NCBI RefSeq assembly: GCF_037392515.1
Contig: NC_090288.1
Coordinates: forward strand, 8,907,969 to 8,971,968
Length of the DNA stretch: 64,000 nucleotides
Direction: 5' to 3'
Source: Haliotis asinina
Taxonomy: Eukaryota > Mollusca > Gastropoda > Lepetellida > Haliotidae
Below are positions 1-12,200 of the stretch, one piece after another. The translations under genes and the position numbers were made by a program. Each line of letters begins with the position of its first letter. Within the stretch, counting starts at the first letter, position 1. The notes beneath the pieces were generated by a model, which was given only the letters and a program-made list of their open reading frames with translations, ran no database searches and had not been told where the DNA came from.

Positions 1-483
1 GGACTGTACTTGGATTTCCTGTATTTAAACTAAATTAAACTATTTGGACCTGAAAGCAAGATTTTCCCCCATTTTTCATGGACCTAAGTTAAGGCTTTTC
101 ATCATTTTTGTTGGGAGTGATGTCCCTTGGTAAAGCACACGGCATACACCAGTATGCACATTCATTGTGTAATCATTGGACTGCGGAGACAGGTCAGATA
201 CTCAGTAGTAAGCCATCTTAATGCATACAACTCACAAAGTCTTTATCAATCAAGCTCTGAGCTCAATTATTTTTTAAGATTATATTAACTTAGGGGGAAT
301 ATTTCATTATCAAGCACACAGCTTAAATATGGTAATTGTTGGTATATCAACCAACATACAGTCTGTATGGTCTGTGGAAATGCAGACCCTGCATCATCAA
401 GGGGGAAGTATCTGCTGTCAGATTTCATTATATTATTCAAATTTGCCATAATTGGATACACTTTCTCAAAACTATGTTTCCTA

Positions 484-840
484 CAAAGTACAGTTTCTGG
501 ACAGGATATAGGTAGCTGATGTCATTTTGCTTCTGCAGTGTCAGCATTGAGTAAATAATCAAGGATAGACATACCCTCTAGTCTGTAAGTCAAAGACTAA
601 AGAAAATCTACACAGAAGTGAACTGTGACCAGTTTGGTCTGACCTGAAGTGTCCACACCTGAAGCAAAGTACACTTCCTGGGCAGGATGTAGGTAGCAGA
701 TGTCATTTTGTTTCTGCAGTGTCTGTCAGCATCGAGTATATAATCAAGGATAGACATAGCGATTAGTTTGTTAGTCAAAGACTGAAGAAAATCTACACAG
801 AAATGAGCTGTGACCAGTTTGGTCTGACCTGAAGTGTCCA
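484..840. repeat. two-copy tandem duplication, period about 180 bp
   Basis: The segment from 484 recurs from 664, starting CAAAGTACA and ending GACCTGAAGTGTCC, with scattered substitutions and small indels. An old local duplication; the small minus-strand ORF here is only a product of it. Confidence 0.75.
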
Positions 841-2340
841 AATCCTCTTCACTGTCGTAATTATGCAGTAAAGCATTGTGATACTTCAGTCTGGTCCTTT
901 GTTACTCTTATTGATGAAAACTGGGTATTCAAAAGCCAGATGTTAACCGTGATGTCAGCAGACAGTGCACCACCTCTAGCTATTCTCTAGTATCAGTTGC
1001 TTACAACATGTTCTTACTTGAAAATAAATACCCAAAGAAATAATTGTTTATCCGACATATAGAAGTTGAAATACCTGATACATATTGTCAGGCTGGTTGA
1101 TTGATTCGATGATATAATGCTAACTCAAATTAAACGTACTCATGAGGTTGGTCAGAGTAAATTTTCCTCTTGGTATCTTGACTGCGAATATCTTAGAATA
1201 AGAATGAAAATGGGTTGACATTCCTGCAGTACACTGCAGTAAATTGACTAATCAAAAGTTTGGAGGGAGGGATGTTTTGGTGATGGTTTATGATTGTGTT
1301 TGTGTTCGTTGACCAGTACTTACAGATGTCAGTGTTTGTCAAGACTTCCCTAATGTGGAGACATGACTTGATTTAGGATTGGAAAAAAATATTGGCTCAA
1401 ATTTTGGTCTTACAGTTGGTAAGTTGTCAGAAAAATATGTGTCACTATTGCAATATTTGCTTCTTAGCAATTATTTGACAACAGTTAGGAATCATTCCTG
1501 ATGTTTGGATTTGATGTGAGGCCAAGTATATAGTAGGAGACAGTTATCCCTGGCTCTGCTTCTCATGTAATGTCAGTCATGAATCTGTTCTTTGATCTAG
1601 GAGGATGTCTTCACAATTTCTACATGTCTGATTCAGTGCATTTGGGGTTGGTGAGCTCATTATGCTGTTTGATATTTTGTGAGTTACTGGGTCTACTGTG
1701 TTCTACAGTTTGTGTTCTGCTGTCGAGTTTCTTTGATTGATACCGCAACCATTTCTGGAAGACTTTTTTTTTCATATAGAAATGGGGAAGATTTTGCCTT
1801 TCGTTTACAGAGCTTTAGCCTCAAAATTTTAAGTTGGTAGTATAAAAAAATACAAGACTTGAACTGTTTTGACAATTGCAAATATACTTTCTGTATTTCC
1901 TCTGTATAATTCATTGTTCATTTTGGTCAATTTGTAACAGAATTTATTTATTTGATTTGAAATAGTGTGATAGTATGGATAGCAGCTGTAAATTGGTTAA
2001 ACAGTCACCTTTTTCTGGTGAAATTAATACCTATGCACAGCTGTTCAATTTTGGACAAAATCACAATTTAAACGCAAATGGCATCATCAGGGGTGTGTGT
2101 TATGGTTATTTATTGTTAGAAATGCTGATGGATTTTATTTGTTTTTTACTATACATGTGTATTTTCTTGTCCATGCAAACAAACAGGTTGATTTTTGTAC
2201 TGTGCAATTTAAGGTTTTACACTTTGTATCCCATATGTTTGAGCGCTGTGTTTGTAGCTCTCTTGTTAACTCCTGTTGCAAAGTAATGTGACTTCCTACA
2301 CAATATTTGCTATGATATATGTTTCCTTATTTTGTTGGTG
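841..2340. other. intergenic, nothing recognised
   Basis: AT-rich single-copy-looking sequence. The 103-codon plus-strand ORF at 1975-2286 is hydrophobic and low-complexity in composition; no family recognised and no splice context supports it. Confidence 0.5.
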
Positions 2341-2344
2341 AAGT

Positions 2345-2610
2345 TGTAATGAACTGTCTGATAGTCTATAGGTCTGAACTCTACTGTCTGATGGCCGACA
2401 GGTCTGATCTCTACTGTCTGATGACCTGTTGGTCTGAACTCCTCTGTCTGATGACCAGGTGGTCTGAACTGTACTGTCTGATGACCTGTTGGACTGAACT
2501 CTACTGTCTGATGACCAGTTGGTCTGAATTCCACTGTCTGATGACCATTTAGTCGGTAGACTAATGACTGGTGTCCAGTTGGTCGGTGCACTATCATCCC
2601 ATTGCCATAT
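2345..2610. repeat. 30-bp minisatellite, about 8 units
   Basis: Units of exactly 30 bp starting at 2371, 2401, 2431, 2461, 2491 and 2521, with decayed edge units on both sides; consensus halves GGTCTGAACTCTACT and GTCTGATGACCAGTT. Because 30 is a multiple of 3, frames stay open on both strands (115 codons on minus), which should not be read as coding. Confidence 0.85.
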
Positions 2611-3367
2611 GGCCGAAACCAAACTCTCATGGACAAGTATCATAGTGGCCTCAACAAATACCTAATAAAAAGGCTGTGATGGGGACGTGGGCATGGGGAT
2701 TTGGACTCATCCCTGCCCTAACACACATCTGGCATGTTCTTGTCACCATGACATAGAACTATTTCACAAATTCCACCAAGCCTTTACAGAGAGGATCAAT
2801 CATTCATGAACTGCTGACTGCTGTTTCCAAAGGTGCTCAAGCACCCTGAAAAAACAGCTTATTTCACACAAACCTATTATCAACACAGTGGCCAAATTCA
2901 TGTTATTTTTCTCAGATGGCTAAGTCTTCCAATTTCATTTTTCTCAAGCAGCAGAGTACAAGTTGTTACAAGCAGCTCAGTACAGCATGCAGGAAGACAA
3001 TCACTACACTGATTTCAAACTCTTGATTGACCCAAGACAGTCAGTGTTTTTATCACTGCATCTGTTTAAAATGGGATATATTTGCTAAATATGTCTTTTG
3101 TCAGACAGCCATTATTTATATTTTGAATGATTTCAGAAGTTATGTTAATTATTCATCAACGGTTATTCCTAAAGAAATAGGTTCCAATGATCTTGCAGAT
3201 ATTTTTCATGCATTTGATTGATTGTTGCATGTTTTGGAGGATTTTCCTGTTAATAAATGGCATGTCTTGAAGCAGCCTTCAGATCACAGGCAACCTCACC
3301 TCTTTTGACATGACAGGATCCTCTAATCATGTGCTTGATTACTAGAAGCACCCTAATTAACATCCTT

Positions 3368-3660
3368 GGTTTGTTAGCACCATGTCCACTCTCCAAGGTA
3401 TCTCAAGGGTCTCTAGGGTATCTCTGGGGTATCTCTAGGGTATCCCTGGTGTAGGTTATACCTGCAACCTGCATCACTTTGGACATTCCTTGGACCTGTG
3501 ATGTAGCTGAAATACTTTATGGTTTGTGAGCACCATGTCCACTCTCCAAGGTATCGCACAGGTCTCTAGGGTATCTCTAAGGTATCCCTGGTGTGGCTTG
3601 TATCTGCAAGATGCATCACTTTGGACTTTACTTGGACCTGTGATGTAACTGAAATACTTT
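3368..3660. repeat. two-copy tandem duplication, period about 153 bp
   Basis: Copies start at 3368 and 3521 (GGTTTGT.AGCACCATGTCC). Each holds an inner run of TCTCTAGGGTA/TCTCTGGGGTA units of about 12-13 bp, with a different number of inner units in the two copies. Confidence 0.75.
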
Positions 3661-6600
3661 TCAAATCAGCATTAAACACAACACACTGACAAGGTCAGGG
3701 AGCTGTTTATACTTTTTTTTCACTTGGCAATGGATACTTTGTAATGTAATCTGTTCATTTTTCAATAGTCACCTTTCAAACACTACCATTAAAAACATCA
3801 TTATTTTTCACAGAAATGAATGAAATGAAAGAAATTGAATTTATTCAATATCTCTGTAGTAAAATGACTTATTACTTGTACAATTTCCAAATCGTAATAC
3901 ATGTATAGTGCACCTGTGTCATACTCTTTTGTTGCTGATTGACTGATTTAGCACCCCGGAATGAGAGTCCTTGGATGTTGTCTGTCACATGGTCTGTCAT
4001 TACATTCTTCATATTCATAGTTCATCACCAAATTCTTTTCCAGATCCTAAGCATTAATTGTTCATGAGAAATATCATCTTCAATGCCTTGTGGCTTTATA
4101 AGTGAAGTTGTTATGTTATCAACAGCATATGCTGAACCGTTAAGGATATACTTTCATTTATTACATGAGACCCTTAAGGACAGTGCTACACGCAGTCAGA
4201 TATTATGCTAACATTATTCGCCTATTTTATTACATGTATGCTGAATGTTCTCCTTTCTGCTGAAACAGTGTGTTTGCTTTTTCTGTTCATTAGTATATTG
4301 CAGAGATGCAGCTTACAAGAGAATATATTGTAACACTCAGTGTAGTCAGATGTGTGATAGTGAACCAGAGCGCTTTCACAATATCTCATCCTCAGTTATC
4401 AAGGGGGAATTCAAGTAAGGATCCTTCCACCACCAAACTTCATTTAGAGTCCATTTTGAGGCACAAAAGAAAATCACACAATCTAGTTAGTTCTTCTCAT
4501 GGTCTAAGACATCATGCAAGTACCTGGAATATCCACTGGTGTATTGTCTCATACATCTGAGAATTCCAACAGTAAAATGGGTTCATTCCCAAAGTATTTT
4601 AAGAGCTCACTCTTTGAAGTACACTATAGAACACGGTTTATGGATAACAACTTCTTTATATTGTGAGTGGGACATTTCATTGCAGATTCTTATACCGTTG
4701 TAAAGCAGGAATTGTTGCAACAGTATCCACAAAGCGTGTACTATAGTGTACTCCCCAACTTCTATAATGCCACTCAAACAAGTGACTCTTGGAAGGCTTC
4801 TATTTTGATAGTGCAGTAGAAATTCTGCAATGATTTGACCTGAAGTTTTGTGGTGAATGGGTCAAGAGGCTTGTAATAGAGACTGGAAAATTGAGGATGA
4901 CAATCTCTTTGCAATATTTCATGGTAAAGCTAGTTTGTATATATATTCAGAGATCTCGTAAGAGCAAGACTTTATTCCAGAGGGCAGCCCAGCTGTTATA
5001 AACCAAGTCCATCAATAGAAGTATGTTACTTTTGTAGAGGACAGTTATTGTGCAGAATGGTCCTGGAACCGTGCTGTGTTCATAAACTCAAGTGCCTTAT
5101 CTAACATGCATGATTTGGTACCACTGCCAGTCTCACTACGGTAAGATTTTGGTGCTCTCTGCAGCAGCATTGTGTAGCCATAGCGAGCACTAGCTTCTGA
5201 TGTCATGAGATTAGTATCACCACTGACAGCTACAACATACTGTGTTTGCCATAGGAAACGTCCAGGGAAATAAGAGAGTTTATTTAGATGGTGATAGTTA
5301 AACCTTTATGTTATAAGATCAAGTGGTTGAAAATCAGACTTCGTCAGATTGTACGTGAAACTAAAACTTTTGATTTACTGAATAGTTACCAGGCAGTTGT
5401 GTAGCCCATCAGCGCTGCTGTTTTCAGGGAGAAAGTATATGATCCGCCACGGAAGTATTCAGTCTTAACAAGATTACTGACAAATTTGTCTTGAAATTGG
5501 TTGAGTGCTTACTGGAGCTGGAAGATTACTATGGGAAATACGGTAGATATAGTCTTGATCGCAACTATTATTCAGGGATTTGGTATATGTCCATAGGGTA
5601 AGTGTTAGACAACGTTCATGCATGATCCTGCAATTCCAAACACTTAAAGGGAGAAGGAATATGGTGCAATTATTTTTTTCAGTTGTGTAAAATAAATTTT
5701 GTTTTACTGACAAATATTAATTAAATTTTACAGTATTAAGACAAAAGTGTAGAAACTTTTCTATCACGAAATTCATCAAGAAATTAATTAATTTAATGTA
5801 TCTGTGCTTGTTTTGAAGTTGTTGATTGAAGAAAAAAAACTGGAACTGTTCAAAGTGATATTTTTCAGTCCTTAAAGGGGATGTTTCTGATGTTCCATAG
5901 ATCATTTTGATAACCTGTCTGTAATCATTAAATTCTTAATTCTCCATATTCAGAAGAAACTATAATCCTACTTTTCAACAAACTGTAGATGTCCTTCATG
6001 CCTCAACACAGAGTTGGTTGTGTTTTGTGAAATAAAAGATTTGCTGAGGAGGCACAAGGATTTCCACTTAAGACATAAATGAGATAAATATAAGGTGTTC
6101 CTTAGGGGTTAGTTTTTGTAAACTCAAGGAATGGTTACTTATTACAGAGACGGATGGGTTAGGTGCTGTTCTGATGCACCAAGTTATGCAGCAAGAGTCC
6201 TACAGTTATTTTCACGACTTCTGAAATATTACTTTTTTGAACCAGCCCCTGAGTCTCATGTTTTTTCCCCTCCAGTATATTGCCAGTCCCTAAAGTTTCC
6301 ATTTCTTGTTTTTATGGTAACCGGTAATTAAGATGTGTGAGTGAATGTCTGTTTGAGGTATTTATTATGATTTGAATTTATTAAATATATTACATGAGTG
6401 TGTGTGCATGTGTGTGTGCTCTTGGAAATATTGAACATTGGAGCAAATGTTTCAACCCTTTATCTGACTGTTCACACTGACTGAATGTTTTGTTTATTTT
6501 TGAACATGTGAGTTTTCTCAGATTTCAGATACTATTTGTGTTTTGAGCTCATGGTTGTTGAACACAAGAAGTATATGTTAAGTAAAAAGTATATCTGTTG

Positions 6601-7387
6601 GAACCATTATTTTCAAATATAGCTATACTTTAAATAAACAATAACTGCTGTTGAATTTAACAGAACATACTGTTTTGTTATTTTTTATTATGTTTGTACA
6701 TAAAAATGAATGAAATAGGTGTTATGACATCAGGAAGAGTCAGCTGAACATTTTCTCGTATTGGTTGATGGCATATCAGGTACAGCCCATAGTCAGTTAT
6801 CACTTTGACCGAATTTTAGCTTTGGCTGCTTTCAGCTTCACATATCGTACTCATATGGAAAACCAGTTCTTTGGCGTGATTATCTTTTTGTGAAGTATGA
6901 ATCGGGGGTTGAAACCCATGAACAGAGTATTATCCTTGGTTACCTAAGGGATGCAACTCTGCAAGTTGCAGTACTTCAGACAACATGGTCAACTGTCTTG
7001 CAATGAATCCAGAACACCATCTTGTGTGGTCATAATGGCTTTTAATAAGAGTGGGATGTTGATCTGTTGATCTGTCTATTCTATGTGATGTCATAGTCAA
7101 GGTTGGATCAGACAGCACAGTTATTGATGTCTTTAGAGTTACGGTCAGCCAAGCAGATAAGATTGCTTCATGAAAGGAGGCACAGATCTTACCCAGATCT
7201 TCTTGAGGTGATGACCGACACAGCTGTCTCTGTGACCTCATCAGGAATTCACCAAGTATCTGTCCTATGATCCTTGATTACATTTACAACCATCTGATTC
7301 ACAACAACCCACATTCAACACAAGAAACATGAATTCACAGACCTAGTACCTCACAATTAAACTGACTCACTAAGCACCTACCTCTAC
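3661..7387. other. intergenic, nothing recognised
   Basis: AT-rich sequence without a supportable ORF or dispersed repeat apart from a short TG-rich stretch near 6395-6420. It might be the 3' UTR or intron of a neighbour to the left, but nothing shows that. Confidence 0.4.
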
Positions 7388-7510
7388 AGCCAGGATGGCA
7401 CTGGGGTAGCCTTATGGTTAAAGCGTTGGCTCATAATGCCGAAGACCTGGGTTTGATTCCCCACATTTATACAATGTGTGAAGCCAATTTCTGGTGTCAC
7501 CTACGCACCC
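7388..7510 (+). repeat. tRNA-like SINE (family 2) copy
   Basis: Reads GGGGTAGCCTTATGGTTAAAGC (an A-box-like region shortened here to its core TGGTTAAAGC), then GGGTTTGATTCC (B-box-like), then TGTGTGAAGCCAATTTCTGG. The tRNA-like head is intact; the 3' tail is lost. Confidence 0.7.
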
Positions 7511-7802
7511 ACTACACCCACAAAATACCAGAGACAGTGTTACATAACAATATTAAAACTAATGAGACAGGAGGTTGTGATGCAGTTTATGGTGCTATTC
7601 TTCCTCAGCTGACTGTCTCAGGTTGTCCAGTCCCATCACCACGTCAATCATGAACAACACAGCTCACGTTTTCACCCTGCCTAAATATAACAAACACGGT
7701 CACCTGTCAGTACTATACTTTGTGTTTGTGAGGTGCCTATGTTTGCTGTGTTATGTCATTCAGAATACACTATAATTATAAACACACTCAGTTAACACAA
7801 TA

Positions 7803-7992
7803 AGCAGATCCAGCTATATGGTAGCAGTCTGTAAATAATTAGGTCTGGACCAGACAATCCAGTGACCAACAGCATGAGAATTGACCTATGCAGTTGGGAT
7901 ATGTGTAAAACCAATCAATCAGATTGACCACTCAGTACTGTTAGTTGCTTCTTATGACAATCCTGGTTTCACTTAAGACCAATTCTAACAAC
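7803..7992 (-). repeat. family 1 SINE-like repeat, diverged
   Basis: Contains CCAGCTATATGGTAGCAGTC, TCTGGACCAGACAATCCAGT and AACAGCATGAG, the landmarks of the longer (about 270 bp) repeat seen many times in this window. The terminal TAGTTTTAC part is missing. Confidence 0.7.
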
Positions 7993-8459
7993 TAAAGGAC
8001 CATAAAAATTTAATTTTCTTGTGTTCAAGAGGTTTGGATGACCCTCCCTATATCCTTGTCCACTTCTTTCATCACCCTCTCTGAAAAGTCCAAAAGCAAA
8101 CATTTTTATGTCTATTTTTTAATCACTTGCCTAGAAAATGTATACATTTCTCATATCTCTCCACTTGGGGTTGACATACTTTTCAGTGACCATGATTCTC
8201 TCTGAAACACCATTGTATATATGTTCATCCTGCCTTAGGTAACATTTAGCTACATGCAATAGATTGGAGTAAGTGAAAGTTAGTTGGGATACGTACAAAA
8301 TATGAAACCCAATTCCTGGTACTGAGAATTGGTTGATCCTTTGTCCCTTAAAACTGATTACCAACAACATTAATGCAGTATACACAAAGTTAACAATAAT
8401 CAAAGGAATACATCTTAAGGTTGGTTGGTTGGCTGGTTGGTTTTGTTGGTTCCACACTG

Positions 8460-8648
8460 TCCGACTAAGGGGATTGGGTGGACAGGCTCGCTGACTTGGT
8501 TGACACATGTCATCAGTTCTCATTTGTGCAGATCGATGCTCATGTTGTTGATCACTGGATTGTCTCCTCCAGACTCGATTATTTACAGACCACCACCATA
8601 TGGCTGGAATATTGCTGAGTGCTGCGTAAAACTAAACTCACTCACTCC
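8460..8648 (+). repeat. family 1 SINE-like repeat with intact tail
   Basis: Reads from TCGCTGACTTGGTTGACACA through CCAGACTCGATTATTTACAG to GTAAAACTAAACTCACTCAC. It ends about 265 bp upstream of the Rab promoter palindrome. Confidence 0.8.
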
Positions 8649-8914
8649 ACACTGTCATGAAAAAATTGAAACAGAATGAGAATCTAAGATTCGAACACAT
8701 GTATATCTAATTTATACCTTGAATTTCCGTCTCGAAGTAAGCTTGCCAAGAGTTACGTCCCATTATTAATGCACCAGCGTATTTATTTACAAAATCAATT
8801 AGGTTTATCCCAACTAAGAAAGAAGGAATTGGCACAATTTGCGTCGTGAATTGTCCAATTTTCATAATACTTGTTGTCTTTGTCACATGGTTCGAAACAA
8901 ACAAACCCCAACAC

Positions 8915-8945
8915 GGAAGTGGCATCACAAAGTGATGTCACTTCC
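8915..8945. promoter_or_regulatory. palindromic ETS/CRE-like promoter element of the Rab gene
   Basis: Left arm GGAAGTGGCATCAC (8915-8928) and right arm GTGATGTCACTTCC (8932-8945) form an inverted repeat matching at 13 of 14 positions around AAA, about 100 bp upstream of the Rab start codon. Each outer half is an ETS-type GGAAGT core, and TGATGTCA is one base from a CRE. Paired ETS sites near the start fit a TATA-less housekeeping promoter. The function is inferred. Confidence 0.4.
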
Positions 8946-9046
8946 GGTATAGCCAAAACATGAAACTCGGCAGAAGCTGTGTCATCGGTGTTGGAATTGA
9001 TACTGTGTAAATTATTGATGACAGAGGGAGTTGGTTCATCTTGAAA

Positions 9047-9244
9047 ATGTCGTACCAGTCTACGCTCGATCCTGATGAACAGTTTGATTATTTGTTTAAA
9101 ATAGTGTTAATTGGAGATGCAGGTGTTGGAAAAACCTGCGTTGTGCAGAGATTCAAATCGGGAACTTACACTGAAAAACACGGTAGTACCATCGGAGTGG
9201 ACTTTACAATGAAAACTTTGAACATTGACGGCAAACTTGTGAAG
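9047..9244 (+). CDS. RAB43: RAB43-like coding exon 1
   Basis: Encodes residues 1-66, from [17 protein letters not shown] through the P-loop and switch I to GKLVK. It ends in phase 0 at AAG before donor GTTAGA, a non-consensus but usable donor. The short acidic N-terminal extension before the G domain is normal for this subfamily. Confidence 0.93.
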
Positions 9245-12200
9245 GTTAGACCAACTTGATGATTGTTTGTGTTATACGTTTTTGATGTATCTCATACATA
9301 TGGACGATTTTCTTGACAGGATATTCGCGTCAGCTGGCAACATAACATTTGTTTATATTTGATGAATCACCACATGCTAATTTTAGACTCAATCACAACC
9401 GAAGAACCGATTTCGGTTTTTCCCATATGTCTGAACTAGGTGCCATGCTTAGGAAGTACAAGGTTTTGATTTTGAATTAATCTCCTTAATGAACGCATGG
9501 GCTTATCATTTGTAAATTGATATTTATGATGTGAACATGGCCAATATGTTTGGAAATGTTTGGCCTATTTGCTTGTGAAAGTTGTCATGTAGGTGATTAC
9601 AAATAGAGCACAATTGCAAACTTGTGTTAATATGTAGTTTATGATGGCATTCATGAAGGGAACAGTACACATGCTGTTAGGATGTTTATAAATCATACAT
9701 GAAGTATTTTTACAAGTTTGACATCAGAGCTTAATGTGAGTTTATGCCTGATTAATTTCTCAAACCCAAACAACAGACCTCTGAACAGTGAAACTGACAA
9801 TACAAGGGTATCACAGACTAAAATTGCATCAATCATGTGTTTCTTCATCACTGAACTGAAGAGAAAGCTACATTTTTGTGTATATATGATATGGATGACC
9901 CAGCTTAACCATGTTAATCAGATTAGATCCCAGTGTTAAAGGGTATTGCTATAGTTAACAAACCTTGCTGTACTGTCTCTAAGTTAACACAATAAAGAAT
10001 CATTTTCATTGCATCAATGCATGTATTGGTGTCCTTCAGCTCACTTATCAATGTTTATGGATGTTTTTTGAGTAAGGTGTAACATGTTATAGCTGCTGTT
10101 GAATACTGATGTATTGGTGTGAATTTTTTCACTTCATTATGTCAATGTTTTATCATTGGACAAGTGTGTTTGTGTGTTGGTGAAAAAGAGAACACACACG
10201 TGTGTGTATATTTCGTAGTTTCACATTAATTTTCGACCCACTGTATGCAGTAAAGCCACCGTGAAAATAACCACTGGCCAAGTTCCTGCTTCACTGTATG
10301 TTTACCGATGGTGTAAATACACTCTCAATAATGTTATAATTAAAAGGATTGTGTGAATATATTGATGTTGGTTAACACATCAGTTTACACTCGGTGAATA
10401 CACTATGTCTTTTAGGAAAGTGGTCAAACATAACATGTTATATTTTGCATCATACTTTCTCAGCAAAGTACAGATTCTTGTACTTTTGTTGGGTACTGGG
10501 ATTCCAAGTATGTTGCACAAGAACCTTTACTGTACTGAGTGCGTGTATTCCCAAACGTAATGTGTTGCATGTGACCACTTTCTACATGTTGTAAATGTGT
10601 ATTCATAGCTTTCATTCATGGGATCTGTTCAAATTTCAACTTGTCAGAGGGGTACCACACAAAGTCTGCAACTACCAGTTGTCTGTCTTCCATTATTACA
10701 GAGGCCACAGTAACTGAGTAGGTGTGATATTGCGTGGTGGTCATTTTGTGCCTGACTTTGAGGGTGTTGGTTCTTTGTCCTTTGCGTACCTTATAGTTTT
10801 CACTCAGATTGAGCGCATATATATTTTTTTCGTTTTACTTTTGTCAGAGGAGTCAGTAAAAACAATAACGTTTTTTGTAGCCTGTTATGGCATAATAATG
10901 TCCCCGTTATCCTTCGCTGCATCGTACCAAATAATATTAAACTGTGGTACTTGTCTCTGAGTCAGTATTATGTGTCTGAGTGGGGTATCCACTATAAAAC
11001 CAATTTAAATCTGGACTCATACAAGCAGCCACACATACACATGCATGCACATTGTCATATGAGCAAAATATTATTAAGTACAATCTTAAACCCACTTTCA
11101 CCTCAACTCTAGTCTTCATTGTACTTTCAGCTGCAGATTTGGGACACTGCAGGCCAAGAACGGTTCCGAACCATCACCCAGAGCTACTACAGAAGTGCTA
11201 ATGGCGTTATCATAGCCTATGATATCACAAAACGGTCTACCTTCGACAACATTCCTCGCTGGCTTGAAGACGTAAAGAGATACGCGGGAACATCGATTGT
11301 GCAGTTGATGATAGGTAAATATCACATCGTGGATGAAGCTGTCACTAACTGAGGGATCATTTCCTTGACTGTCAGCGTGACGTATAGGGTAGAGCCAGGA
11401 TAAGTCAACATTTACCTGTTTACTACCAGGTACCCAGTAAGGGTTTTAAACCCAGTGCATGTCTCAACAATTGAACGCATAATGTCTAGTTTGGAATAGT
11501 TCTACCTAAGCTTTGACGAAAGCTGTTTGGCTACACATATAAAACATGCAGTATGTGTCAAAATTGTTTTAGTTCTGCTAGTCTTAAGTATTTTGGCATT
11601 ATTTTCTGTATATCTAACATGTCTAAGTCATAGTATGTGCATGTGTGTGATGTCATCATTTCCTTGCTTGTAAACATGATGTATAGAATAAAGCTGGGAC
11701 AAGCGATATTTACAAGTTACTACTGGATACCCAGGTAGCATTGCAGCATAGCCATGGTAGCTGTTTGTCTCGGAAGTTGGGTACAAATGTGTAGTTTTGC
11801 CAGAGCTTGTAGTTTTCCCAGAGCTTTGGCTTTCAGAAACAGTTATAAAACACTTATTAAATATCTGATTATGCATACACTAACAGTCTTCTTGTAGTAT
11901 AAAGAGGTCATTTTTTTTTTTGTTATCCCCAACAATGCGTCTTGTGGAGGGTATTAAAATGGATGGCACCCATGCATTTGTGTCTTTTCCCTGGCATAAC
12001 TTTCAAACCATTCAATATTTCTTCACTAAACTTGGCACATAGATAGATCTGTTGGTGAACTGGTGCCTTTGGTATTTTTGGATATCTGACATAAATATGT
12101 TTGGCATTTCTATGGCAACAAATTTGACAGACTGAAAATTGTGTTAGTACTCTTTTTGGAGCAGAACTCTAAAACTGATCAATGTTTCTTTACCAAATTT

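Noticed and set aside
1975-2286. 103-codon hydrophobic ORF
   Set aside because: Chance ORF in AT-rich DNA; apparent membrane segments follow from T-rich codons.
7388-7460. True tRNA gene
   Set aside because: A- and B-box-like segments are present but no cloverleaf acceptor pairing or anticodon arm could be made; SINE copies elsewhere share the same head.
7414-7653. ORF over a SINE
   Set aside because: The first half is the tRNA-like SINE, the rest is unique sequence; no protein family.
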